DNA from: Bemisia tabaci
Taxonomy: Eukaryota; Arthropoda; Insecta; Hemiptera; Aleyrodidae
NCBI RefSeq assembly: GCF_918797505.1
Contig: NC_092800.1
Coordinates: 5,022,001 to 5,086,000, forward strand
DNA length: 64,000 nt
Direction of reading: 5' to 3'
Shown here: piece after piece, positions 23,926 to 36,300 of the stretch
Numbering within the stretch: position 1 is the first letter of the stretch
How the letters are laid out: each line of letters begins with the position of its first letter
Position numbers and translations under genes: made by a program
Notes under the pieces: generated by a model
Seen by the model: the letters and a program-made list of their open reading frames with translations, nothing else
What the model was told of the DNA's origin: nothing
Database searches by the model: none

Positions 23926-25048
23926 TATTTTTCTGATATGGGAAATGGTATAAAAATAGATTTAAAAGTAAGAAAATGCACCGCCGAGTGATCTGGCGGC
24001 ATTTCCCATTTAAACACACGTATTTTAGTAGATTAGATCATTTTGTCATATCTTTTCCGATGATTGTTCAATTCGTGAACCAAGGGTAGCTTCGTGTTCA
24101 GTTCACTCGGTAGTTTCCACTGATTCACAAAATTCTTCAAATTTCAGATACCTGCAAATTCTCCAAACCCGTTGACTCTCTTGTTAAAATCAGACCGGTA
24201 GAACCCCGGATATGGAGTGTCCAGTGTGATGAACAAAGGCAGTCAATGAACTTTCATGACCACGCGAAACGTAAGGCGTAAGGGGGTGGTGGGTGGAGGG
24301 GGCGGAGACTTAGAATCAATTTTTTGTAATTGTCGTTTTTTCGGAGGGACAGGGGGGACAGGGTGCACTTATAAGTTATTTGTGAGGAGTTACTCAAATT
24401 CGAATTCTATGGCTTATTCTGCATTCATCGATGTAGAACCATTTGCCATTTTGATGCAAGTTTACTGTTATCATGTGAATAGACTGGTCGGAATAGATCC
24501 TACGACTGGAGTTAGAAGGGAAGGGGGGTGGTACTTTATAAATAATTATTAAAAACACTATGAACAAGCGTCTGTACGCTGATGATTGTTTCTTTTCAGA
24601 AAAGAAGTCAGAAATCGGTATCATCACATCTTACAAAATAATTTTTGCAAATTCTCATTTATCAATATTCTGTTACAGCTCTCATTTTTATCTCATTTCA
24701 ATTGTCCCGAAAACAAAACTCCCGAAAGACGGAAGAGAAGAATAGGGTGCGACAAATAAATGCACCCATAGATTACTCCCCGAATTGACTAAAAAAGAAG
24801 TGGATTTTTCACGACCAATAAGACTTTTCATGCATTTTTGTGTTTGTTTATCGCTGCGCACAAAATTTATTCGAGTCTCGGCGCCCCCGACCCCCGGCCA
24901 ACCCTTGCACGCGCGTCCGCAGTGGCTCGATCCTGCCCCGCTAAGTAAAAACCTCACATCTAAATAGGAACTCCATTGGAGTTGTGCGTTTGTTACTTAG
25001 GAGGGCAGTATCTGGCTCCTTTTCTTTGCAATTTCCCCGTCGTCCGGC

Positions 25049-25076
25049 GCCCATAAATCCCGAGTAATTTATGGGC
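25049..25076. promoter_or_regulatory. Inverted TTTATGGGC pair in a GC-rich block
   Basis: GCCCATAAA and TTTATGGGC face each other across 10 bases. TTTATGG is the core recognised by Caudal and Abdominal-B-type homeodomains, so a paired binding site is possible. The block is unchanged in copy 2 (58553-58580). Functional meaning is inferred only. Confidence 0.2.
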
Positions 25077-26330
25077 TCCAATACCGAGCCAAAGCCAGTC
25101 ACAGGGGGTGTGAGGGTGTCAGAGGGATGAGCAAGTGGGGGAGGGGGAAGACCCGGAATAGATCCAATGATTGTAGTGGGGTGGGGGATGAGAGCGGTTA
25201 TTATATCGGGGCTTTAGTTCCCTGCGTCCTGTTCACATCGCGGCGGAGGGGGTGTTACAAGAGGGGTGGTTTGTTTTCTCCAGCCCGGGAGGGAGGGGGA
25301 TGCTCCCGCGACTCCTTTCTTGCCTTTTTTTGCGGCTTTCCGCAGTTTTGCTGTTTTATGTGCTATGCCTTTCAGAATCAGGTCCCTCCCTTTTTGTGTG
25401 AAAATGGAAAATAAATAAATAGAACCTCTTCGAAAAAATCCTTGTCAAAATTTTGAATGCGATTCTTTCACTTAATCACCAATGTCCTCTTTTGTACATT
25501 ACTGTTTTTGGAGGTACCCCTTCCCATTTTTATTTGTAGAAGGTAAAAATTTCATTCTTTTACTTTATTCTAGTTTCTATTTTTAAAACTCGAGAGATGC
25601 GAGAATTTTTTCACTTGTCCTTTCAACCGACTTTCCTTTTAGAAGGACGAAGAGAAAACCGATGATATTGTGATAAATTAGATTCTGGTTATGTTAGTGG
25701 TGATACGTTGTGATGCATGTTTTTTCGTCTCCTTATGTGATAATCTGACAATCATGCCACGAATATCTGCGCTAATATGATACGGAATTTCAAGTTGCAT
25801 TAAGTCTAGTTGGTGGTACATCCTTTTCCTCCAGTCGATCGCACAAATTATCAAAGCCACGATTTAAGGTCTCTTAACAACCTCGTAATTTTCAAAATAC
25901 TTCCACAACTTTAAAACTATTAATATCGCAATTAGATGCAGCCCAAAATGTTCATGATGCAATCACTACATGCTAACTTAAATTTTCGGTTGACAGCTAC
26001 AGCTGCAAGAAGAAAATATTTGTTTTTGTCACGAAGACTGAAACAAACGAATTGAACGACGATTGAATTTTACGGTTGAAATTGTCATTAATCATCCAAA
26101 TGCAGCATTTTTTTTGACATTTTAAACTTAATAATTTGGTGAAGAGACTCATATATTGCAATCAATTACAAAAATAAAATAAATAAAAAACTGTTTAAAC
26201 TCACCGTTTTAAAAGACATCGAGGAAAAGTTTGAGCCTCCATAAAATGAAAATCCACAAACTGAAACAGACAAAAAACAAAAATCAGATACACTTCCAAA
26301 GCAAAACATATTTCAAAGTTATACAGAGCA

Positions 26331-26596
26331 TATCCGCCGTGATAAGGGAAGAATGCCGTATGAATATTCAAGAGTTGCCCAAATTCCTCCCGGATAAAAC
26401 ATGCCTTTTCCCGGAATGTTATGCATATTATTCTTTGAAACTTTCAATTTTTTTTAGATCGAATTGCGAGCAAAATCGTCCAAAAATTTTGAAAAACAAA
26501 TCACCAAAATTTATATCCCTAAATTCTCTGTTTATCATCAAAGGGGAAAATGGCAACATCCGGAGGACTCATATGGCGTTCTTCCTTGGCATGGTT
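26331..26596. mobile_element. Family A MITE, copy 7
   Basis: Left end TATCCGCCGTGATAAGGGAA, right end GGCGTTCTTCCTTGGCATGG. Both ends are diverged but the interior is typical. Confidence 0.75.
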
Positions 26597-27260
26597 TGAT
26601 ATAATGCTGCACCGGTCAAAAAATGAGCAGAGGCGACGCGAAACATGATCCCATACGAGCGAGGAGGGCTCCCTAGCTTTATGCGTCGGACCCTCCGGGC
26701 CGAAAACCGGTCCCTCAAATTTGTAACAGTTGCTGGCCACGAGATCTGCATACGACCTCGCGAGCCACGAAACAATGGGTGTAATAAATAAATCGGTGAC
26801 CGCAGGAGGAGCTCCGAAGCCGGTCCGGGCGTCCCGATTTATCCGGATCGCCCGGGGCCGGACTTGAGTTATTAACAGTCCCCATTAGAAAGACCGCTGT
26901 TTATTCCTGCCAGGGGTAACAAAAGAGCCCGCCATGGCCGGCCGGCGAAGGGGTGAGATGAAGGGTTGGTGGAAGCCGGTCACAGCTGTTACTCAGGAGC
27001 CACCCCTAGTGACCGGCCCTTATCGGAACGCCGTACCATCCGTACCGGACCGCCATTAGTCAAATGAAGCTCTCCTTCCCGCGCTATGCTCGCCGGTGTT
27101 TATTTAGCGGTATTTTATTTGATTTTGAACTTGCCCTCGACTCCACGCTCGGGAGAAGAAAGTAAATATTACAGCCCCAGAGAGCGACATGCAATGTGCC
27201 TCATCTGATACTCGGACTAGGATGTCCATGAGGGTTTATACCGCAATCGTGAGAGGTCCA

Positions 27261-27420
27261 CAGTGAATGATCGATTATCAATATTCCCCCATTTGAATCT
27301 ATGGTAAAAAAAAAAATCGATTATTAGGATGTTCGTTGCCAACTACCCTGTTCATAGATCCTTTTCCATAGGTTTAAATGGTAGATCACTCGAAATTTTG
27401 CAAAGCACGTACACCCATTG
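27261..27420. mobile_element. Family F element, copy 3
   Basis: Starts CAGTGAATGATCGATTATCA; contains CCCCATTTGAATCTATGGTA, then GATGTTCGTTGCCAAC and CTTTTCCATAGGTTTAAATG. The last block is nearly the reverse complement of the CCATTTGAATCTATGG block, giving internal symmetry. Confidence 0.6.
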
Positions 27421-28929
27421 GAGGTCCAAATGAAAGAAAGCTAACTTCTTCGAAAAAGCAGATCAAATGCAAAAAAATGGCTGAAAAAAATTTTTCCTGG
27501 CTTTGCATCCCCCCTTAAAATGATATAAGCCTCACTGTCCGGTTAGTCCAAATAGGCTTGATTTCTTTTCTTTCAGTGAATTCCTTTCCTTGCGAATTCA
27601 AACAGGAACCGAGTGAAATTCATTTGGTTTTACTTTTTTGTGGGTTTGATTTTGCCTTTCCTCTAATTAACTGAGAAAAATTATAATTTCATACGTTTAA
27701 ATAAACTGATTTTTGATCAGGATTAGATTTTATAAAGAGAATAAAAATAAAAGAAAAACGAAAAAAATATGAATGGAACTCGTTAAAAATTAAAGTTTTG
27801 AAATGGACCTTCCCTTTCTAACAGTTGATGTGTAAGTATTTATCAACCACTTTCAATGGTGCAGATCATTTAAAATAAGAACCTTTTCTGCCGTACAAAT
27901 TGGTTTCCTGTGCTCAAATTACTGGATATTAAAAACTGTCTCAAGTTACCAAATATGTATTTTTCTTTTGTCTTTTATACATTCTTCCCCGTCTCAAAGA
28001 TCTTACAGAACTTACTCCTACAATATCTGGACGCCCGCCATGTTGTTAGTGTAGCCCAATATATTAACCCTCAACTCTCCGTTTTGATTTTGAATTTTTT
28101 AGACCTCACTATGAAGGGGATTGTTATTTACAGTCAAAGGAAGACGGATCTCTGTGGCCTTCCACACAAGAATAATGTGTCGCAAGTGTAAAGTACCATT
28201 ATTGCACTTAGCAGAGCACGACTAGGAGACATGCAGAGAGAAAAATGGCTCGGATATTTTTGCGGGACTATTTTGATCCGAGAGCGCAAAGTTCCTTGAC
28301 CAAAATCAGAAGTTTTCCTGCATAAATTTTAATTATCTTCAACGGTGCGGTACGCCTCGCTCGCACAGGCTCAGCCTCCTCAGTGTCCCTCCCTCTAATT
28401 TTTCTTTTGCCCATTTTTAAATTTATTTTATTTTTTAATTGCACGAAAAGTCACATTAAATTGGTGATCAAGTTAGCGATGAACGCAGCGGCGAAATAGA
28501 AATAAAAGCAAACCACACCGCGCAATGGTTGCAAAAGTTGTCGAATAAATTCAAAACTAATTATTGGGCACCAACTCTGCAGTAGAACACGTGGCTCAAA
28601 GATTGTGCCATGCATACAGATGTAAGCAACAATCGAGAAGAGGAAAAAATCAATGCAAACATATTCCTTTCAGATATTTCATCTAAAATTGTGCTGTGCC
28701 TTTTCGTGACAATTTATTTCTATGAGCTCATATAAAATCCGTAGAGAAAAAAGTAGATCTGCACTATCTATCTATACTATCTATCTAATCATTCGCCAAA
28801 ATACTGCCGGATAAAGAAGAGTTGCGTTTTACTTGGAAACGTCTCGACCATCAGAATGAAAACAAAATATCCTTATTTTTAACTATCATCAGTTTTCCTG
28901 TGATTCACAATAGCCTCTATGGACACTAT

Positions 28930-29137
28930 ACACCGAAAAAGGGATGCTGATTTAACGTTCTGGATGTAAATAAGTTTTCGACAACTCACAAAACGCTGAA
29001 TTAGCTGCCACAGCAGTTAATTTTACATGTTGGCATTGCTACAGTAACTGCTGCAGCGGTTAATTCTGCACATTGTGAGTCGTCTCACTCTTATTTTACG
29101 TCCAGAATGTTAAATCAGCATCCTTTTTTTGTGTACG
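28930..29137. mobile_element. Inverted-repeat element, about 208 bp
   Basis: Left arm ACACCGAAAAAGGGATGCTG through GATTTAACGTTCTGGATGTA; the right arm is its complement ending CAGCATCCTTTTTTTGTGT. Inner arms GACAACTCACA and TGTGAGTCGTC also pair. A badly eroded counterpart is near 62345-62575. Confidence 0.7.
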
Positions 29138-29960
29138 GTGAGTGTAGAAGCTAGCCTATCTTTTAGGAGCTGGTAGTGCCCCACTGTCCATCTCTGCTCT
29201 GTTTTTCAGTTTCCTAATCGGCGCTGATTTCCTACCTCAGTCAGTTGCATGCTCATTTTTTTGTTTTAATTGTTTTAAATTTTAGCTTTTGTTCCAGTTT
29301 AAAATGGGCATGCAATAAATTGGCCAAAAATGTCCTGATTCTATTTAAAATTCTGTTTTTTAGCCTTGCGAACCCATTTGTTGTTAATTTTCTCATTTTC
29401 TTGTTTTAATTTTTTTAAAGTTTGGCTTGTGTTCTAGTTTAGAATGGACATGCAATTGACCAAAAATGTATTAAAATGATTATGTTTATATTCTGTTTTT
29501 TGCCCTTGTTGTAGACCCATTTATTGTTAATCCTTATTCTCAATAGTGCGCATAATTTACATTGCTTTTCCGGCATGGCTAAGTGTTTATTCCAGAGTTG
29601 GTCCCAATTCGGAAAAACGTTAGGTTAGGTTAGGCAACATGGCGGTCCGGGCAGGTACACGGCGGGTAGGAGCGCGAGATATAAAATTATCCCCAACTCA
29701 TGTCTCGGGCTCGGTGCTCGGGTGCGTGAGCTCCGCCGGTAAAAAAGAGACAGACCCGGGTCCGCGGGCCAAGATTAGGAGCAGAATCGCATGACACTGC
29801 ACCAGCCAACAAAATTCGAAATTTATATTCACAGCGCCCCCTCCGCAGGGGCCGGAGCCCCGGGGTCCCGCGCTCCCGGCTCCCGGGGGGCGGGGTGAAT
29901 AGGAATCCGAAGCTTTGATAAAGGCGGATTCTGTTGAGGATGCCCGAAAGCTTGCACCTC

Positions 29961-30221
29961 TCTGCCGTTGCTCGCAGGGAAAAACGCCCGTTATGAACCC
30001 TTCAGGCGTTGCCAAATTTCCGTTTATAAAACACGAATTTCCTCGTTGACTTATGAATATTTTTCTTCCGATTTTTCAGAATATGTTGCTTGCAATTTCA
30101 TCTAAAATTCCTGAAAATTTTAAAAAAAAATATTCAATTACTTTTCTCGAAAACAAACATTTTATCGGAGGAACTTTGGCGACGCCTGAAGGCTCATACG
30201 GCGTTTTTCCTTAGCTCTGCT
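29961..30221. mobile_element. Family A MITE, copy 8
   Basis: Left end TCTGCCGTTGCTCGCAGGGA, right end GGCGTTTTTCCTTAGCTCTG. Counterpart at 63237-63490. Confidence 0.7.
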
Positions 30222-30570
30222 TGCCGTCGCCGTGAAATAGAGATAAATGGAAGCCGAGCAAAGGAACACGGATTTTTTGTTCTTCTTCCTCGGCGCGCAT
30301 GCGGCTCGCCGAACAAACCGAAACGGACGTCGGGCTATTTTTGAACGGCGACAAAGCGAGCAGGGGAGGGGCCTGCGATTGTCGTGTACGCGACGGGGAT
30401 GTACCGACGTGACGTCTGGACGTGGTTTTGGTGTTTTCCGGAAACCCCGTGCAAAATCAGCCTCATGTATAGAAAATACGCTCCACGAGAAAAAAAGTGT
30501 TAGGGGTTACCATCGAAAATTGTGGGTACTACCCCATTCTGTCGGATGATATTGGCATTTTCAATTAATT

Positions 30571-33003
30571 AAAATTTAGTCCAACTGTTATGCTGTATGT
30601 GAAGAATTATACTTTGCTTTTCTTACAGGAAAATTATACACATAAGACATAAAAGTTACAAGACGTTTCATGAAAGCCATTATGATGTCGATGAGGTGAC
30701 TCACTCGTATGTCACAGAGAGAGTATCCCTTGAGGCAACTAAATAAATTGAGATGATAAACAATAAATGATCTTAACTGTCTCAGCCTTATACCTACATA
30801 GTTAGAGAACAAACCCAAATTCGACCAAAAAATGTATTAAAAAAATATCATATTTACAAAAAGTTATACAAGTAAATATAACGCTCTTCGTATCATAAAA
30901 ATGATCAAATTTCACCTTATAGTTGTAGATTTGTTCCAAGATAACCGTATCTAGAATTTAAATTTAGCCCGCAGACAAAATACAGTACGGAAAAGCTAAA
31001 AATTAACACAACAGCAAACTCGAAACATATCAAAATGCTTCACAAGAAGATAGGCATTAAATAAAGTGTATCTATTAGAAATATTATGAGTGTTAATATT
31101 GCCACTCTTCTCAATGTTCAACCTTTCATAAGTCAGCATTGGGTGGGGAAACCTATGACACTATTTGTAAACGCAACACTTGCTTACAAACACACGAACT
31201 ACCGTGATACATTCTAAAAACCGAAATGAAAGATTTTATCGTACATTTATTTTTAAAAATTCGCAAAATTTGTTCAATCGGCAAATTGAATGTAATAATC
31301 AATTAATTGACCAGAAGCTCGTTTCTTCCGATCTACACTCCGGCCCATTTCGGAACGTCCCTGGAAATTTAAGTTTTATTACGAATTAATCCTGCAAATG
31401 GCGACAAACAATGCTGTTAGAAGCCGAGGCTGGAGGACCAAATTGTCGGTCAAGTGCCTCGTAACTTCCTGCTCAGATGACTTTTTTTCCGCGAGGAGCA
31501 GTGACACTTGAGGTAATCACAATATTTCTTTTTTCACCTCAAAATTAGTTCCAGGGTGAATTTCGGTGAGGGAATATCGAAAAGAAATAAAATCGAAGCA
31601 CTTTGACGAATTTTAACTTTGCCAAAAACTCTCAGAATTAGTAAAGACAGCAGTCAAATATCGTTGCAATTACTGTACTCTCATATTATTGTAAACAGTC
31701 TTTAGTAGAAATTTACTCTGAAACTTATTCTGAGTTAAAATTAGCAATATTCTTGGTAATTGTAATGTTTAGTTTTAGTATGCCGAACTAGGATAGCAGG
31801 GTTCGCCGTGGAAGTCTTAACGGTTCATAAAGAACACAACCAGTTGCATTTCTGGTTCCTTGTCCAACGAAAAGGGGTTCTTACGGTGTTGCAACAGTAT
31901 GCAGAAACCTTCAGGTAGCTAGGACGCCCCGAATTGGAGCAGAGTACAGTAAATCGCCACATTTCTGTGCCTGTTCAAAAATCATTTCCAAATTACCATA
32001 TTTGTCAATTAGGTACGTAATAAAAAAAATTGGACAGTAAATCGGACATGGATCGTCCTAAGGAAACAGGAACCAGCGCGATTACAGTGTTTACTTTCAA
32101 AATGATGTGTCTTCAATATTATCTAAAAAATCTCCTAAAATAGCATAAAGTTTTGGCTTTCCACCCAAAAATTGTTAATTTTGAAGAAAAATAATTATGT
32201 AAATTTAAATACTTTAAATACATGTATTAAGTATTTTCAAAAGAAAAAGAGAAGTTGCACGGTTTTGAAAACACCGTAATCGCGCTGCGAAGGTTCCTTC
32301 GTGCTAAATGCGATCCGATCCAAATAATGTTTACATTGAGTCCGTTGCACGCAAGAGAAACACCCAACTGAATGAGTACACCTTTCTTAGAGTAAATTCG
32401 CTCGAAAATAAGCACATCCAAAAAGTCTGAAATCCACGCCTTCGCGCGAAATTTGCGTGGTTTGTATCACGCCTTTTCAAATTTACCGCGCATGCGGGCA
32501 GTTTTGCTTCATGGCTGGGAGTCAGCTTTGCCCGAAGAGAGACCTAACCCAAATAAACGAACAATCTCGCGAACTGCAGTAAACTCTCCTTCCGTAAGGT
32601 TTCAATTGATTCAAAGCTTTTCGTATCTACAAAATAAAGGAAGCAACCGCTTAAAAACGATTGAAATCATACGATGGATAAAGCTGGTGAAATTTTTTGT
32701 TTACGTAGGTTAATTGGACGTATTTCTGTCAAGCGGAACTATCGGCATTAAAGCGTGAGCCCTGTTATGCATATATTCTTATGGGTCTCAGGGCTCAGGT
32801 CTTAATGCACATAGTTCCATTTGACAGAAATACGTCCAATTTTTCTTACTCCTCTGCTTGCGCAAATCTGGTCGGCGCTGAATGGAAAAAAAACCGCCCA
32901 CAGCGGACGAAAACTTGAAAACTCCGTAGATTGCTAGCTAAGGAATGGCTTTCACACTTTTTTAACGACCCCAACGTGATTTTTGTGTGATTTTACCCAT
33001 GAA
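30571..33003. other. Non-coding, AT-rich
   Basis: No gene or domain found. Short frames of 60-90 codons lack splice context. It holds one family E element (32713-32841). Confidence 0.55.
32713..32841. mobile_element. Family E element, copy 2 (best preserved)
   Basis: Inverted ends ATTGGACGTATTTCTGTCAA and TTGACAGAAATACGTCCAAT enclose complementary CGGAACTAT/ATAGTTCCA and GAGCC/GGGCTC blocks around TTATGCATATATTCTTATGG. About 129 bp and non-coding. Confidence 0.8.
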
Positions 33004-33261
33004 TACTGTCGTGCTAATGAAGAACGCCGTATGAACCTTTAGGCTTCGCCAAATTTCCTTAGGTAAATTACGAATTTTCGGGAAAATTTGTAACTATTTT
33101 TCATCTAATTTTTCAGATAATTTTGTTCGCAATTTCACCTAAAGTCCCTGAAAATTTCAAGGAAAAGTATTCATAACTTTCCTCCAAAATAAATATTTTA
33201 TCGAAGAAAATTTGGCAACTCTCGAATGTTCATACGGCGTTCTTCCTTAGCACGACAGTAT
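33004..33261. mobile_element. Family A MITE, copy 9, just past the gene's 3' end
   Basis: Starts ATACTGTCGTGCTAATGAAG and ends GGCGTTCTTCCTTAGCACGACAGTA. It lies about 8 bases beyond the poly(A) signal of the minus-strand gene, so mRNA cleavage may fall at or inside its edge. Confidence 0.85.
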
Positions 33262-33269
33262 AGTGCATA

Positions 33270-33275
33270 TTTATT
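33270..33275 (-). terminator. Poly(A) signal AATAAA
   Basis: A canonical AATAAA on the minus strand, about 40 bases downstream of the TGA stop at 33317-33319. It fits the end of the transposase-USP gene. Confidence 0.6.
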
Positions 33276-33316
33276 TGACTTATTCTCTTGCGTGGGACAG
33301 ATCCATAAAGTTAGTC

Positions 33317-36300
33317 TCACTCAAAACTTTCTTTGATGTAAGCAAGCAGTGACGGTTGAATGTTAATTCTGGAAACATTACGAATCACGTTCACACGTGC
33401 ATTAGTGCCGTCGAACTCATTCCACAGTCCAGTAGCCCTCCTGCAATACGCCACGTAGTGTCCTAGGGGCCTTTTTGCGTTGTTTTTTGGCCTCACCAAC
33501 AATCGAGTGCTGCCGTGGTACGTAATCACTCCCATTAGCCGATATCTGTAAATTTAAAAAAAAACTTATGGAAATGAGAGTTGTTACATTTAAATTTCAT
33601 ACAACCCCCGTCGCCTTCCTACTTTTCACATGTCCATGGAGGTCATCCATAAGTTGCGTGCGAACGAACTTTCGGTTTTCAGACACTATAGAGTTATAAG
33701 TGGATTACATTTTGCAATAAGGAACCACTATCTCTGGCTCTCCCTTAAAAGCACATATCTGTTTTGGGAAGCCAATGACTGTATGTTGTTTCTAAAACGG
33801 GCCAGAAAAAGTGGTTCCTTATTGAAGAATGTAATCCAAGTATGAATCTCCAATGAAATATACTTGATCGAATTAAAATATCCCGTTTGCGGGGAAAATG
33901 TATGCAAATTCATAGACGCAGAAAAATACTCCGGATTACAAATTTAGATAATTGCTTTTACGTATTAATTTTTTTTTAAATGCGTTCAATATTTCAAATA
34001 GGAGTGGAACATTCACGGGGGGTATTGAATACCTTGCTTTCTCGCTGGCCCATGAGAAACCATGGAAGCAGTAACGCGCGGAACTCTTTTAGGCAACGGA
34101 ATTGATTAATACTTAATGAGTATGTTACAGTCAACTGAGTCTACTTTCTGGAGGAAAAATGGCACAAAAAGAACGTAAGCACACTGAAGATTTCTAAATT
34201 CAGCTCCTCACCGCACGGATTTTGTAGTCAGTATCGAGCTCCTCCAAATTCATTGCATCTGAGGGCAGTTTTTCTTAATGTCGGTAATCAGGTGGGCCCA
34301 CAGAGAGACGCAATAAAACTTTGGTCGAATAAAACGACCATCACACAAAATATTCCTATAACTTGCTTTCGAGGGCTTTCAGATACTCTTTCATGATTTC
34401 GTTTATTTTCTCTGCCGCGCAGAGAGAAAAGGTTTAAATCAATTTGAATCATATGTGAAAAACATTTTGCAAGATTGTATAAGATTTAGATTACGTTTCA
34501 TAGCGTCTCTATGTGAGAAAATCTAATTGCCAGTAATTGAGAAAAACTGCCTGCGGACAGGGTTAATTTGAAATGAAATTATTTGTTTCATGCAAATTGT
34601 GCGTGAATAAATGGAATTTATATAGGTATCTTTGATGCTCGCTCAACCTGAGAATCGTGTGATATCACCTAGAAAAGTTTATTCAGTTGACTGAATCGCT
34701 CTTGTGGAGGAGATCCATTTTATTGATAATTTATAGATATTTTATAGATGAGATTAGGAACTAAACAGTATTTAATATACCTACTAACCTCTCGGAATGT
34801 ATGATTAAAGTTTCTGGAATATCAGTCAACGGGCATCTTGTTGAGCGATTATTCTCCAAAGCATTCTGGTAGTTACTAAAGTACTCAACAGAAAAGAGCA
34901 AATGAACACCTGGCGTGGTTCGGACAGTAACTGCTCCTTGACAAGTTGCGCATGTTTTCGTTGTTAACTTGAAGTAATCCGTGACATCCTGAGGGAAGCT
35001 TCCGAATCCATTCTTGCACGTGGCTTGGAGTCCTACGGGGACAACAGCCTTTGAGCTTTTGAGCGTAGCGTCACATTTTTTACAGTCCTTTATTTCTGTC
35101 TTTGAAGCCGCAGCATCACCTACCAGTAGTCTGTCCGCAAAATCTTCGACGTTTCCGCCTCCCTCCACGACAATCAAATCGCCTACAGTCACGTCCTGTG
35201 GACAAATGTCAATCAGGATGTTCAATCTTTCCTTCATGGTATCCCTCGTAACACCGGTGGTCGTGAGTTTTGTGCAAAACTTTGGGAACTGCCCTTCCAA
35301 TGTTTGGATATATTCGCCGTACTTTTCTTCATCTATAATAGAAGTTATGAGGCAGGATGCTAACGAGTCAAATGGACAAGTATTTGCCACTTTATAGTGG
35401 ACAGTTCCCACTTTGATGAGGCCCGAAATATTACCATTTGGCAGCAACAGTTTTCTGCTGTATCTTCTCTGTTTTCGACTTGCTTTCAGTTTTCTTTCAA
35501 CCTCTACGTCAGGAAGCTGGTATTTTGACGGACGAAACTTTGATTTTTCTTTGGAGCCAGTCTCTGATTTTCTTTTAGAAGAGCTCAACCGATTTATGTG
35601 TGGTTTTGCTTTGCCTCTCCAATTTTCTATAGCATCAATAGTTAAGACAGAATCACCTGAATCTTCCTCACTCTCTCCCAAATTGTGGGGCGTCGTCATT
35701 CTTTCTTCATTAAGCTCTAAGCATGCATCAAGCTCCAGCAGTTCTCCTACTTCCTTGTCAAAATTCCCTTCCGTAAGATATTCTTCCTCGACACACTTCT
35801 CCATTCCATCCTCCATTTCATTAGCGCTGCTGTCCGGCTCATCCACGTCAGTGTCCGATGATGGTTGTTCATCGCGTCTTGTAACTTTTTCATTAGCCTC
35901 TATCATTATTGATAAAATAGCATTTAAATGCGTAGCAACGAATTTATCTGCTCTGCGAGCAAAAAGTGCATTTGCCATTATTCTTCTCTTAACGTCAGCA
36001 AAATCTCCTTCTACTGCTGAAGATGACGCGCGTGCATGCGGGCTGTTAAAGAAAGGCTTCATGACAGCCGTCCAAAGAGGAAATGACTGAAGAATTCGCA
36101 TGAAATCCTTTTTAAACGCGGCGGATTCATAGTGGTTGGGCTTACCTCCTTTTGTTTCATTTAATTGGTCAGCCTCATCAACGAGTTTTTCAATAAAAAC
36201 TTTGATGAGAGATGGTTCACTCCTTCTTGCATCTTGTTCTGACTCGGGCATAAGAACTGGAATAGAGTCAGGAGAATCAACATCGCATTCATAAAATTCG

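Larger units (their letters stand above)
16555..30570 (+). repeat. 13.9-kb direct duplication, copy 1
   Basis: This interval is repeated in the same orientation at 50057-63841. Homology starts abruptly at CGGGAGCCGGAGCTG and ends near TTTCAATTAATT. The offset is 33502 at the left, about 33505-33510 through the middle, and falls to about 33276 at the right because copy 2 has lost sequence there. To about 25.4 kb I estimate by eye about 99% identity; beyond that gaps become frequent. Copy 1 contains GC-rich blocks (21.5-22.4, 23.25-23.8, 24.9-25.35, 26.6-27.2 and 29.6-30.0 kb) alternating with AT-rich sequence. No open frame in it shows a domain, and several frames are broken in copy 2, so I read the segment as non-coding. 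Confidence 0.92.

Noticed and set aside
27910..28191. 93-codon plus frame in duplication copy 1
   Set aside because: It is broken by several frameshifts in copy 2 (around 61324-61620), has no domain, and lies in AT-rich sequence.
29614..29634. TTAGGTTAGG run resembling the insect telomere repeat (also 62903-62920 and TAGGTTAGG near 5650)
   Set aside because: Only two or three units, inside non-coding DNA, and duplicated with the segment; too short for an interstitial telomere array.
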